Source of the DNA: CAYFUL01 sp964346375
GTDB lineage: Bacteria > Bacillota > Clostridia > Tissierellales > Peptoniphilaceae
DNA length: 26,453 bases
NCBI GenBank assembly: GCA_964346375.1
Contig: CAYFUL010000019.1
Span: forward strand, 1 to 26,453
Direction: 5' to 3'
Made by a program: the position numbers and the translations under genes. Of the stretch, positions 1-7,237 are shown piece by piece (position 1 is the first letter of the stretch; the number at the start of each line of letters is the position of its first letter). A model generated the notes under the pieces. The model ran no database searches, was not told the origin of the DNA, and was given only the letters and a program-made list of their open reading frames with translations.

Positions 1-85
1 GAATCTCTCGTTATTTCTCCCCTGGTCCCCCTTCATTTAAATAAAAAAGTATTTTTATTACATCGGTAATTTTTATTACTACACA
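1..85. repeat. Intergenic palindromic repeat, copy 1 (truncated by window edge)
   Basis: The first ~85 bases match 14805-14885 closely: both carry gaatctctcgt, tttctcccctggt, ccccttcatttaaataa, aagtattttt and a tail with gtaattttt. At 14791-14835 the same sequence forms the right arm of an inverted repeat, so here only the right arm is inside the window. No gene is visible in it. It is one member of a small family of GC-richer palindromic intergenic elements in this AT-rich genome. Confidence 0.75.
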
Positions 86-93
86 TCATTTAA

Positions 94-141
94 AACCCTA
101 AAGAAAATCAGGGTTAGCTAGGAGAAATCCTAGCCTTTTTT
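94..141 (+). terminator. Tandem hairpins ending in an intrinsic terminator
   Basis: Two hairpins lie back to back. The first pairs AACCCT (94-99) with AGGGTT (110-115). The second pairs GCTAGGA (117-123) with TCCTAGC (128-134) around a GAAA tetraloop and is followed by a run of seven T. The second is a standard Rho-independent terminator for a rightward transcript from outside the window; the first may be an accessory stem or part of a small leader. Confidence 0.75.
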
Positions 142-172
142 TATTACATTCAAATATTAATACTCCCTATGG

Positions 173-178
173 TATAAT
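173..178 (+). promoter_or_regulatory. -10 box of the lipid kinase gene
   Basis: TATAAT matches the sigma-A consensus and sits 15 bases before the ATG at 194, so the predicted leader is only about 8-10 nt with a weak GGTGA ribosome site at 185-189. No convincing -35 hexamer is seen at the usual spacing. Confidence 0.5.
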
Positions 179-193
179 CTCCTTGGTGAAGCA

Positions 194-1087
194 ATGAGAT
201 TTAAGAAATACAGAATTATTTTAAGTACCAAATCTGGTGGATACTCTGAAGGAATTGAAGAGAAAATTCTTGAAATTTTCGAGAAAAATAATTTATTGGA
301 CAGAGTTGAAATTTTTAAAAGCGAATATCCCGGTCATATTGGAAATCTTGCAAGGGAATTTTCTGAAAAATATGGAAGTGATGGAATAATCTATGGCGCT
401 GGGGGAGATGGTACTTTTCAAGAGATTGTAAATGAAATTAGGGGAAGTAAAACTGCCTTTGGAATTATTCCCATGGGTACTGCAAATGACTTTTCCAAGT
501 GTTTAAAAATTAATAGTATAGAAAATATTGTAGACCCAACTATTAGGGACATAGATTTACTTTCCATTAACGATTTTTTTGGAATAAATATATTCTCCTT
601 TGGGTTTGATACTCTAATTTTAAAGAGAGCCTTGGAAATTTTAAAGACTTTTCCAAAACTGGGAGAAACTGCTTATACCATTTCCATTATTAGATCACTA
701 TTTAGTAAAAAATCTACCCATTTAGAATATAGTTTTAAACTTTCAAATGGAGAGACTGTAAGTGGTAAGGGAGAGTACATGATAATCGCCCTTTGTAATG
801 GAAGTTACTATGGCGGCGGGTACAACCCTGCTCCAGGTAACAGTATAGAAGATGGTGTATTTGAAGTAGTTCTAATTGAGAAGATGAGCATTTTTGAAAT
901 GGCTTCTATGATTCCAAAGTACAAGGCTGGAAAACACTTAGACCACAGAAATGTAAAGGTATATAAAACCACGGCAGGAGAGTTTAAAATTGATAGAGCT
1001 ATTACTGCAAATATAGACGGTAATCTACTAGAGGATAGTAATTTCTCCTACTCCAATGGAACTAAAATACCCTTCGCCTTCTATTAG
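194..1087 (+). CDS. Diacylglycerol/lipid kinase family protein (DagK/YegS/BmrU-like)
   Basis: 297-residue soluble protein of the diacylglycerol kinase catalytic-domain family. Members phosphorylate diacylglycerol or a related lipid with ATP; in Gram-positives this recycles diacylglycerol released during lipoteichoic acid synthesis. The nucleotide-binding signature GGDGT (residues 70-74, followed by FQEIVN) and the second signature MGTANDF (94-100) are intact, and the length fits a complete protein. The C-terminal half (about 125-297) has the usual beta-rich lipid-kinase domain, including the conserved NGSYYGGG stretch. The start is ATG 194 because no in-frame start with a better ribosome site exists upstream. 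It appears monocistronic. The exact lipid substrate cannot be told from sequence. Confidence 0.9.
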   Translation: MRFKKYRIILSTKSGGYSEGIEEKILEIFEKNNLLDRVEIFKSEYPGHIGNLAREFSEKYGSDGIIYGAGGDGTFQEIVNEIRGSKTAFGIIPMGTANDFSKCLKINSIENIVDPTIRDIDLLSINDFFGINIFSFGFDTLILKRALEILKTFPKLGETAYTISIIRSLFSKKSTHLEYSFKLSNGETVSGKGEYMIIALCNGSYYGGGYNPAPGNSIEDGVFEVVLIEKMSIFEMASMIPKYKAGKHLDHRNVKVYKTTAGEFKIDRAITANIDGNLLEDSNFSYSNGTKIPFAFY

Positions 1088-1088
1088 T

Positions 1089-1225
1089 ATTATCAATTAG
1101 ACCTAGTATGGTTTTTAAAACTAGAATAGTGCAAAAAATAAAACCGAGTAAAACACTCTGAATTAAAAGGTTTTAGATTTTTTTGAAATTTAAAAAAATG
1201 GCGCAATATTTTTCTAATTGATAAT
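1089..1225. repeat. Candidate MITE-like element with 12-bp terminal inverted repeats
   Basis: ATTATCAATTAG (1089-1100) and CTAATTGATAAT (1214-1225) are perfect inverted repeats enclosing 113 bp without a gene. Inside, AAAACC and GGTTTT flank a GAGT/ACTC stem. The inner sequence GTGCAA-AAATAAAACC followed by GGTTTT and GATTTTTT resembles 21545-21590, next to the decayed ISL3 transposase. No clear target-site duplication was found. It could instead be a structured 3' region of the kinase mRNA. Confidence 0.4.
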
Positions 1226-1241
1226 ATGAAAATAAATTCAC

Positions 1242-1270
1242 TTGATTTTCTACACTTCATTTGTTATAGT
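1242..1270 (+). promoter_or_regulatory. Promoter of the ferredoxin gene
   Basis: TTGATT (1242-1247), a 17-bp spacer and TATAGT (1265-1270) form a near-consensus sigma-A promoter. Exactly the same two hexamers and spacing occur at 11133-11161. Confidence 0.8.
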
Positions 1271-1314
1271 ACAAGGGAAAGGTAAATTATAAAAAGTATT
1301 TGGAGGTAAAAATT

Positions 1315-1482
1315 ATGGCATATGTAATTTCAGACGCTTGTATAGCTTGTGGAGCTTGCAAACCAGAATGTCCAGTTGATTGTATTAGCGAAGGTTCAAT
1401 CTATGTAATTGACGGTAATGCTTGTATCGACTGCGGTTCTTGTGCAGGAGTTTGCCCAGTAGACGCACCAAAGCCAGAATAA
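1315..1482 (+). CDS. 2[4Fe-4S] ferredoxin (clostridial type)
   Basis: 55-residue electron carrier with two CxxCxxCxxxCP clusters: Cys 9, 12, 15, 19 and Cys 37, 40, 43, 47. Each set supplies ligands to the two [4Fe-4S] clusters. An extra Cys 23 follows the first cluster motif. Such small acidic ferredoxins carry low-potential electrons for pyruvate or 2-oxoacid oxidoreductases, hydrogenases and electron-bifurcating acyl-CoA dehydrogenases in anaerobes. ATG 1315 is chosen because GGAGG (1302-1306) lies at proper distance before it; an in-frame TTG at 1300 would put the ribosome site inside the gene. It has its own strong promoter and terminator, so it is a single-gene unit, as expected for an abundant carrier. 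Confidence 0.96.
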   Translation: MAYVISDACIACGACKPECPVDCISEGSIYVIDGNACIDCGSCAGVCPVDAPKPE

Positions 1483-1490
1483 TATAAAAA

Positions 1491-1520
1491 GCCAAGCTTG
1501 GGAGAGCTTGGTCTTTTTTT
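1491..1520. terminator. Bidirectional intrinsic terminator between ferredoxin and hutI
   Basis: CCAAGCT (1492-1498) pairs with AGCTTGG (1505-1511). T-rich sequence follows on the + strand (TCTTTTTTT) and A-rich sequence precedes it (TATAAAAAG), giving a T tract on the - strand, so it can stop both convergent transcripts. Confidence 0.85.
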
Positions 1521-1522
1521 AT

Positions 1523-2749
1523 TTATAGAACTTTTTCCCCTTTAATATAAACTTTAGAGCAATGGTTAGTTGCAAAATAGTAGAGAAGGTATTCTAAATT
1601 CTTTGCCTTCATAAAGGTTATATCTGCGTCCTTTCCTGGGGTAAAACTTCCCTTACTAGAGGCTACGCCAATGGAGTAGGCGGCGTTTATTGTAACTGCG
1701 TTAAAAATCTCCCTTGGTTTTAATTTCATATACAACGCTCCAAGTTGCATTACAAATTGTAAATTCCCCGTAGGACAACTTCCTGGGTTTGAATCTGTAC
1801 ATAGGGTAATTGCCATATCATTCTCTAACATTTTTCTTGCAGGAGCGTAGGTGTCCTCCATTAATGAAAAAGTAGTAGCTGGTAGTAAATTTCCTATTAC
1901 ATTATTTTTTGAAAGGGTTTTAATTTCATCATCTCCAACCACCATTAAATGCTCAGCGCTTACTATTGGCAAGTCGTTAGAAATTTCCACTCCCCCTATA
2001 CTTTCAATTTCATCAGAGTGAATTCTCGGTAGAAGTCCAAATTTTAGTCCATGTTCTAGTATTCTCTTAGATTCTTCGGCAGTAAATATTCCCTTTTCGC
2101 AGAATACATCGTTATACACTGCAAGTCCTCTCTTAGAAACTTCCTCAATAATTTTAAAAATCTCGTTAATATAGCCCTCTCTATTATCTTTAAACTCTGG
2201 TGGAATTGCGTGGGCTGCCATTAAAGTTGGAACAAGAGTCATTGGCAAATCCTCTGAAAGTTTTTTTACCACCTCAAGTTGTTTTATTTCGTCCTCTAAA
2301 TTTAACCCATATCCAGATTTTATTTCAACAGAACAAACTCCATGACAGAGCATTATTTTTAACTGCTCCTTAGTTTTTTCATATAGTTCATTAAAACTTG
2401 CTTCCCTAGTTGCCTTAACGGTAGATAAAATTCCGCCCCCAGACTCTAAAATACTTAGATAGCTTTCTCCATTTAGCTTTCGTGCAAATTCATTTTCTCT
2501 GCTTCCGCCGTAGACTAAATGTGTATGGGCGTCGATTAGTCCCGGTAGAGCAACTTCTCCACTACAATCAATATACTCTGCATTAATTTCAGGTGGAGTT
2601 CCCTCTCCAATACTCTCAATTTTTCCATCTACTACTACAATGTATCCATTCTTCAAAATTTCTCCCGAATCCATCTCCTTACCACGAAGAGGTCTGCCTA
2701 AATCTATGGGAGAGAAAATTTCTTCTATATTAAAAAAAACTCTGTTCAT
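1523..2749 (-). CDS. hutI: Imidazolonepropionase
   Basis: 408-residue metal-dependent hydrolase of the amidohydrolase superfamily. It hydrolyses 4-imidazolone-5-propanoate to N-formimino-L-glutamate (EC 3.5.2.7), the third step of histidine degradation. The metal site motif DAHTH (H75 and H77), the VEIKSGYGL substrate loop, AHAIPPEF, the PRIHSDEI motif, SAEHL and the late aspartate motif TLCTDSNPGS are all present, so the enzyme looks intact. The start is ATG 2749 because GGAGG lies seven to eight bases upstream; the in-frame GTG at 2761 overlaps that ribosome site. It is divergently paired with hutU, which makes the substrate. Confidence 0.96.
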   Translation of the reverse strand: MNRVFFNIEEIFSPIDLGRPLRGKEMDSGEILKNGYIVVVDGKIESIGEGTPPEINAEYIDCSGEVALPGLIDAHTHLVYGGSRENEFARKLNGESYLSILESGGGILSTVKATREASFNELYEKTKEQLKIMLCHGVCSVEIKSGYGLNLEDEIKQLEVVKKLSEDLPMTLVPTLMAAHAIPPEFKDNREGYINEIFKIIEEVSKRGLAVYNDVFCEKGIFTAEESKRILEHGLKFGLLPRIHSDEIESIGGVEISNDLPIVSAEHLMVVGDDEIKTLSKNNVIGNLLPATTFSLMEDTYAPARKMLENDMAITLCTDSNPGSCPTGNLQFVMQLGALYMKLKPREIFNAVTINAAYSIGVASSKGSFTPGKDADITFMKAKNLEYLLYYFATNHCSKVYIKGEKVL

Positions 2750-2763
2750 TTCTACCTCCACTA

Positions 2764-2781
2764 CTGTTATTTTCTGTTATT
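2764..2781. promoter_or_regulatory. Direct repeat in the hutI-hutU divergent gap
   Basis: CTGTTATT occurs at 2764-2771 and 2774-2781, ten bp apart (one helical turn), inside the short divergent intergenic region. It is a candidate operator, but the gap is so short that the repeats could simply be AT-rich promoter sequence. Confidence 0.25.
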
Positions 2782-2805
2782 ATTATATTATAAAGGGGGT
2801 ACTTT

Positions 2806-4298
2806 ATGGAAATTAAATTAAATACACTACCCAGCTATCCTAAATTTCAGGAGGGAATTAGAAGAGCACCTGATAGAGGATTTAGACTGAGTAAAGCACA
2901 GACGGAATTAGCACTTAGAAATGCGCTAAGATATATTGAACCGAAATTTCATCAGGAGTTAATTGGAGAATTTCTTGATGAACTTAAAACTAGAGGTAGA
3001 ATTTACGGTTATAGATTTAAACCAGAGGGAAGAATCTATGCAAAACCAATAGATGAATACGAGGGGAACTGTATTGAAGGTAAGGCATTTCAACTTATGA
3101 TGGATAATAATCTTGATTTTGAAGTTGCTCTATACCCCTACGAACTAGTTACCTATGGGGAAACTGGATCAGTGTGTCAAAATTGGATGCAGTACAGATT
3201 AATTCAGGAGTATTTAAAAGTACTAACAGATACACAGACTTTAGTAGTTGCAAGTGGACATCCTGTAGGAATTTTTAAATCTAAAAAGGACGCACCAAGG
3301 GTAATTATTACAAACTCCCTTATGATTGGAGAGTATGACAATTTAGAGGACTGGGAAATTGCAGAGGAACTTGGAGTTGCAAATTATGGACAGATGACTG
3401 CTGGAGGATGGATGTATATCGGACCACAGGGAATTGTTCACGGTACTTTTAATACCCTATTAAATGCAGGAAGGCTAAAACTTGGAATTGCTGATAAAGA
3501 TAATTTAGCTGGAAGGTTATTTGTATCATCTGGTCTTGGAGGAATGAGTGGAGCTCAAGGGAAAGCTGCTGATATTGCAGGGGCAGTAAGTATTATTGCC
3601 GAGGTAGATCTATCAAGAATTAATACTCGACTAGACCAAGGTTGGATAAAAGAAGTTGTAGAAACTCCAGAAGAGGCAGTTAAAATTGCAGTGGAACACT
3701 TGGAGAAAAAAGATGCCCATAGCATTGCCTACCATGGAAATATTGTAGACTTACTTGAATATATTGAAAGTAGTAATCTCCACATTGATTTACTTTCAGA
3801 CCAAACATCTTGCCACAATGTTTACAACGGGGGATACTGTCCTGTGGGAATTACTTTTGAGGAGAGGACAGAACTACTTTCAAAGGACCAAGTGAAATTT
3901 AAAAATCTAGTGGATTCTAGTTTAAAGCGTCATTTTGAAGTTATTAAGAAGCTTACAGAAAAGGGAACCTACTTTTTCGACTATGGAAATTCATTTTTAA
4001 AGGCGATTTTTGATTCAGGAGTTACTGAAATTTCTAAAAATGGAGTAGACGATAAGGACGGATTTATTTGGCCAAGTTATGTAGAGGACATTATGGGGCC
4101 ACTTCTATTTGACTATGGATATGGACCATTTAGGTGGGTTTGTCTATCTGGAAAGGACGAGGATTTAGTAAAGACCGACCACTATGCAATGGAGTGTATA
4201 GACAAGGATAGAAGGTACCAGGATTTAGATAACTATAATTGGATAAGAGATGCGGAAGAAAATAAATTAGTGGTAGGTTCAAAGGCGAGAATACTCTA
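2806..4298 (+). CDS. hutU: Urocanate hydratase, N-terminal part (gene split by assembly gap)
   Basis: First ~498 residues of urocanase, which adds water to urocanate to give 4-imidazolone-5-propanoate (EC 4.2.1.49) with a tightly bound NAD+. Seen here: ETGSVCQNW, SGHPVGIF, the NAD-site stretch GLGGMSGAQGKA, the EVDLSRINTRLDQGW motif and DYGYGPFRW. GGGGG at 2795-2799 gives a good ribosome site for ATG 2806. Together with the part after the N run the protein would be about 659 residues, the long urocanase form rather than the ~550-residue form of Bacillus. The reading frame fails at the 10-N gap only because the gap length is arbitrary: the true length must be a multiple of 3, probably about 24 bases. 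Confidence 0.94.
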
Positions 4299-4308
4299 NN
4301 NNNNNNNN
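4299..4308. other. Assembly gap (10 N) inside hutU
   Basis: Ten N. The codons before it read GSKARIL-Y and those after read IALKFNEMV, which are contiguous in urocanases apart from a short conserved segment, about 8 residues. Frame restoration needs a missing length divisible by 3, so 10 is a placeholder. Confidence 0.95.
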
Positions 4309-4771
4309 CATTGCCCTTAAATTTAACGAGATGGTTAGAAAGGGCGAGATTGGACCTATTATGATAGGTAGAGATCACCACGACGTTTCAGGAACTGATT
4401 CCCCATTTAGAGAGACTGCAAATATTAAGGACGGTTCAAATGTAATGGCAGATATGGCAGTACACTGTTTTGCTGGAAATGCAGCAAGGGGAATGAGCCT
4501 TTGTGCCCTTCACAACGGCGGTGGTGTTGGAATTGGAAAGGCAATTAACGGTGGATTTGGACTTGTACTAGACGGAACTTATGAAAAGGACGAAATAATT
4601 AACTCGGCACTAATTTGGGACGTAATGGGTGGAGTTGCAAGGAGAAGTTGGGCGAGAAACGAAAACGCAATGGAAGTTGCAGAAAAATTTCAAGAGGAAA
4701 ATAAGGAATATTCCTTTACCATTCCATTTTTAGTTGAAGATAGACTTTTTGAAGGTCTTTTGGAGGACTAA
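4309..4771 (+). CDS. hutU: Urocanate hydratase, C-terminal part
   Basis: About 153 residues continuing the urocanase of 2806-4298. It starts IALKFNEMV directly after the gap and includes GPIMIGRDHHD, SPFRET, the MADMAVHCF stretch and the glycine-rich HNGGGVGIGKAINGG loop, all conserved at the C-terminus of urocanase. The first methionine in this frame (4331) is not a start. The stop TAA overlaps the ATG of the following YitT-family gene by one base (TAATG), so the two genes are translationally coupled. Confidence 0.94.
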
Positions 4772-5658
4772 TGGAAAAACATTGGAAAATACTGGAGCAT
4801 AAAATAAACAGAGAGAAGTTACCTAGAAAACTTCTCTCTGTAATTGTGGGGAATTTTTTCACCACATTGTCAATTGTAACCATACTAAGACCAAACCAGC
4901 TAATCTCTGGGGGAGTAAATGGAATATCAGTACTTGTAGAGTATGTAACAGGTATTCCTCTATCTGTACTTGTAATACTACTAAACCTCCCCTTACTAAT
5001 AGCAGGGTTAATATTTTTAGATAGGGAATTTATTTTCTATACCATTTTGTCTACAATACTCTCCTCTTTCTACATCTTTATGATGGATAAATACCTACCA
5101 GATACCATGTACTTAACTCACGATATTGTACTAAGTGCATTTTTTGGAGGGGCACTAAGTGGACTGGGAGGTGGAATAACATTTCGAAATGGAACTTCCA
5201 CTGGAGGATTTGATATACTTGCCGCCATATTAAAAAAACATTTTAATATACAAGTTGGGCGGGTACTACTACTGTTAAACGGAGTGATAATAGGGTTTTC
5301 TGCATATATATTCTCTATAGATAGGGCACTTTATACCCTAGTTGCCTTCGTAATAAATTACAACCTGGTGGATAAAATACAGCTAGGAGTAGGAAAGCAG
5401 AAGGAATTAATAATAATCTCAAGAAAGAATCAAGAAATTGCCAATATGATTATGGAGAAGATAAACAGGGGAGTTACGTTTATTGACGCTCAAGGAGCCT
5501 ATTTTAAAACTGAGTATAGAATAGTCTACTGTATATGTTCAGCCTTTGAATTAGTAAGGATAAAAAACTTAACTAGGGCAATTGACCCAGAGTCCTTTAT
5601 TACAGTATGTGATACATCGGAAATTGAGGGAAGAGGTTTTAAAAATATAGAAATATAG
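4771..5658 (+). CDS. YitT family membrane protein (DUF161/DUF2179)
   Basis: 295-residue integral membrane protein. Residues ~20-200 hold about five to six hydrophobic segments, with the family motifs GGVNGIS and a glycine-rich loop reading GLGGGITFRNG. Residues ~205-290 form the soluble DUF2179 domain, with RGVTFIDAQGAY and the FITVCDTSEIEG ending. Members are common in Firmicutes; their transport or regulatory function is not settled. A GGAGG inside the last hutU codons serves ATG 4771. The one-base overlap with hutU links it to histidine breakdown in this operon, so a role in urocanate, histidine or product movement is possible, but that is inference. Confidence 0.88.
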   Translation: MEKHWKILEHKINREKLPRKLLSVIVGNFFTTLSIVTILRPNQLISGGVNGISVLVEYVTGIPLSVLVILLNLPLLIAGLIFLDREFIFYTILSTILSSFYIFMMDKYLPDTMYLTHDIVLSAFFGGALSGLGGGITFRNGTSTGGFDILAAILKKHFNIQVGRVLLLLNGVIIGFSAYIFSIDRALYTLVAFVINYNLVDKIQLGVGKQKELIIISRKNQEIANMIMEKINRGVTFIDAQGAYFKTEYRIVYCICSAFELVRIKNLTRAIDPESFITVCDTSEIEGRGFKNIEI

Positions 5659-5711
5659 TGGAATTATTAAAAAAGTTCGTAAACTAAAGGAGATTTGCTT
5701 AATTTAATAAG

Positions 5712-5758
5712 TGGATTTTTGAAATTAAGTTTAACTTTTCAGCTGTAAAATCCATTTT
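5712..5758 (+). terminator. Possible weak terminator after the hutU operon
   Basis: TGGATTTT (5712-5719) pairs with AAAATCCA (5747-5754), followed by TTTT. An inner palindrome AAGTTTAACTT sits in the loop. The stem is AT-rich with a long loop, so termination would be weak; it lies just upstream of the next promoter. Confidence 0.4.
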
Positions 5759-5774
5759 GCAAACCTAAAGTTTT

Positions 5775-5803
5775 TTGACAGGAATTTTCTATTATGATAA
5801 AAT
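5775..5803 (+). promoter_or_regulatory. Promoter of the ABC importer operon
   Basis: TTGACA (5775-5780), a 17-bp spacer and TAAAAT (5798-5803): a perfect -35 and near-perfect -10. The predicted leader is about 45 nt, ending in AAGGAGG before ATG 5854. Confidence 0.85.
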
Positions 5804-5853
5804 ACTCATATAATTTAAGCACTTTAGTAAATTAAAGTGGCAAGGAGGATAAA

Positions 5854-7164
5854 ATGAGCAAGACAAAAAGAATTATGCTTGTACTTCTTTCAATGGTAAT
5901 GGTATTTACACTAGCAGCTTGCGGTGGAAAAGACACTGGAAGCAATGGTGGAAATGCAACAGCAAATAATGCAGCTAATGCAGGAAATAACGCTGGGGAA
6001 GAAGCTACAGGAGAAGCTGAATACCATATTGGTATTGTAACTGGAACTGTTTCACAAGGTGAAGACGAGTTTAGAGCTGCACAAGCTGCAATTGAAAAAT
6101 TTGGTGACGCAGCAAATGGTGGTATGATTGTACACGATACATACCCAGATAACTTTACTCAAGAACAAGAAACTACAATTTCTAAAATTGTAGCAATGGC
6201 ATCAGACCCACTAATGAAGGCAATTATAGTTAACCAATCAGTTCCTGGAACAGTAGCTGCATTTGAGCAAATTAGAGCTCAAAATCCAGACATTATGTTA
6301 ATCGCTCTTGTACCACAAGAAGATACTATAATGGTTGAAGAAGCAGCTGATTTAGCAGTAGATGCAGATAACGTATCTAGAGGATATAGAATTATTGCTG
6401 CTGCAAAGGAAATGGGAGCTACTAAATTTGTACACATTTCTTTCCCAAGACATATGTCAATTGAGCTTCTAGCACTTAGACGTGGAATTATGGAAGAAGC
6501 TTGTAAAGACCTTGGAATTGAATTTATTCCTGAAACTGCACCAGACCCAACTTCAGACGTTGGAATTCCAGGAGCACAACAGTTTATCGCTGAAAAAATT
6601 CCTACTTGGATAGAAAAATACGGTAAAGACACTGCATTCTTCTGTACAAATGACGCACACACTGAACCTCTACTAAGAGGTATCGTAGCTGGCGGAGCAA
6701 TGTTTGTTGAGCAAGACCTTCCATCACCAATTATGGGATACCCTGGAGCATTCTCACTTGACGTAACTAAAGAAGCTGGAGACTGGCAAGCAATCAACGC
6801 TAAAGTTGAAGAAGCTGTAGTTGAAGCTGGCGGCGGAGAAAAAATGGGATCTTGGGCTTATTCCCTAGGATACTCTACAACTCTTGGAGCAGTTGATCTA
6901 GTTCAAGAAGTAGTAGCAGGAAATAAAGAACTTACAAATATTGATGATGTACTTTCTTCAATTGGTAAATTCACAGAAGGCGCTAACTGGATGGGAGAAT
7001 ACTACATTGACAGAGCAAGTGGAGAAGAAAAAACTAACCACATTCTTGTAGCTCAAGACACTTATGTTTATGGTAAAGGATACCTAGGAATGGATAAGGT
7101 TCCAGTACCTGAAAAGTATCTAAATCTTAACGTAGACCTAGAAGGAATAGCTGCAGAGGACTAA
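5854..7164 (+). CDS. DUF3798-type substrate-binding lipoprotein of an ABC importer
   Basis: 436-residue exported lipoprotein. The N-terminus has basic residues, a hydrophobic core and the lipobox LAAC with Cys23 as the lipidated residue. A spacer rich in Asn, Ala and Gly (about residues 25-50) precedes a periplasmic-binding-protein fold beginning YHIGIVTGT. The sequence matches my memory of the DUF3798 family, clostridial and fusobacterial binding proteins of unknown ligand. It is followed by an ATPase and two permeases of the ribose/nucleoside class, so it should deliver a small solute to them; the ligand cannot be told. The strong promoter, strong ribosome site and a stable hairpin behind the stop (7187-7216) fit production in excess of the membrane parts. 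Confidence 0.88.
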   Translation: MSKTKRIMLVLLSMVMVFTLAACGGKDTGSNGGNATANNAANAGNNAGEEATGEAEYHIGIVTGTVSQGEDEFRAAQAAIEKFGDAANGGMIVHDTYPDNFTQEQETTISKIVAMASDPLMKAIIVNQSVPGTVAAFEQIRAQNPDIMLIALVPQEDTIMVEEAADLAVDADNVSRGYRIIAAAKEMGATKFVHISFPRHMSIELLALRRGIMEEACKDLGIEFIPETAPDPTSDVGIPGAQQFIAEKIPTWIEKYGKDTAFFCTNDAHTEPLLRGIVAGGAMFVEQDLPSPIMGYPGAFSLDVTKEAGDWQAINAKVEEAVVEAGGGEKMGSWAYSLGYSTTLGAVDLVQEVVAGNKELTNIDDVLSSIGKFTEGANWMGEYYIDRASGEEKTNHILVAQDTYVYGKGYLGMDKVPVPEKYLNLNVDLEGIAAED

Positions 7165-7186
7165 AATATTTGAAAAAGTAACTGAT

Positions 7187-7216
7187 AAAGTATCCAACGC
7201 TATCGTTGGATACTTT
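7187..7216 (+). promoter_or_regulatory. Stable intercistronic hairpin after the binding-protein gene
   Basis: AAAGTATCCAACG (7187-7199) and CGTTGGATACTTT (7204-7216) form a perfect 13-bp stem with a CTAT loop. The T run after it is only one base beyond the stem, so it is a partial terminator or mRNA-stabilising hairpin rather than a complete stop. It separates the lipoprotein gene from the ATPase gene. Confidence 0.8.
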
Positions 7217-7237
7217 TGATGTAAGTGAGGTGAAATA

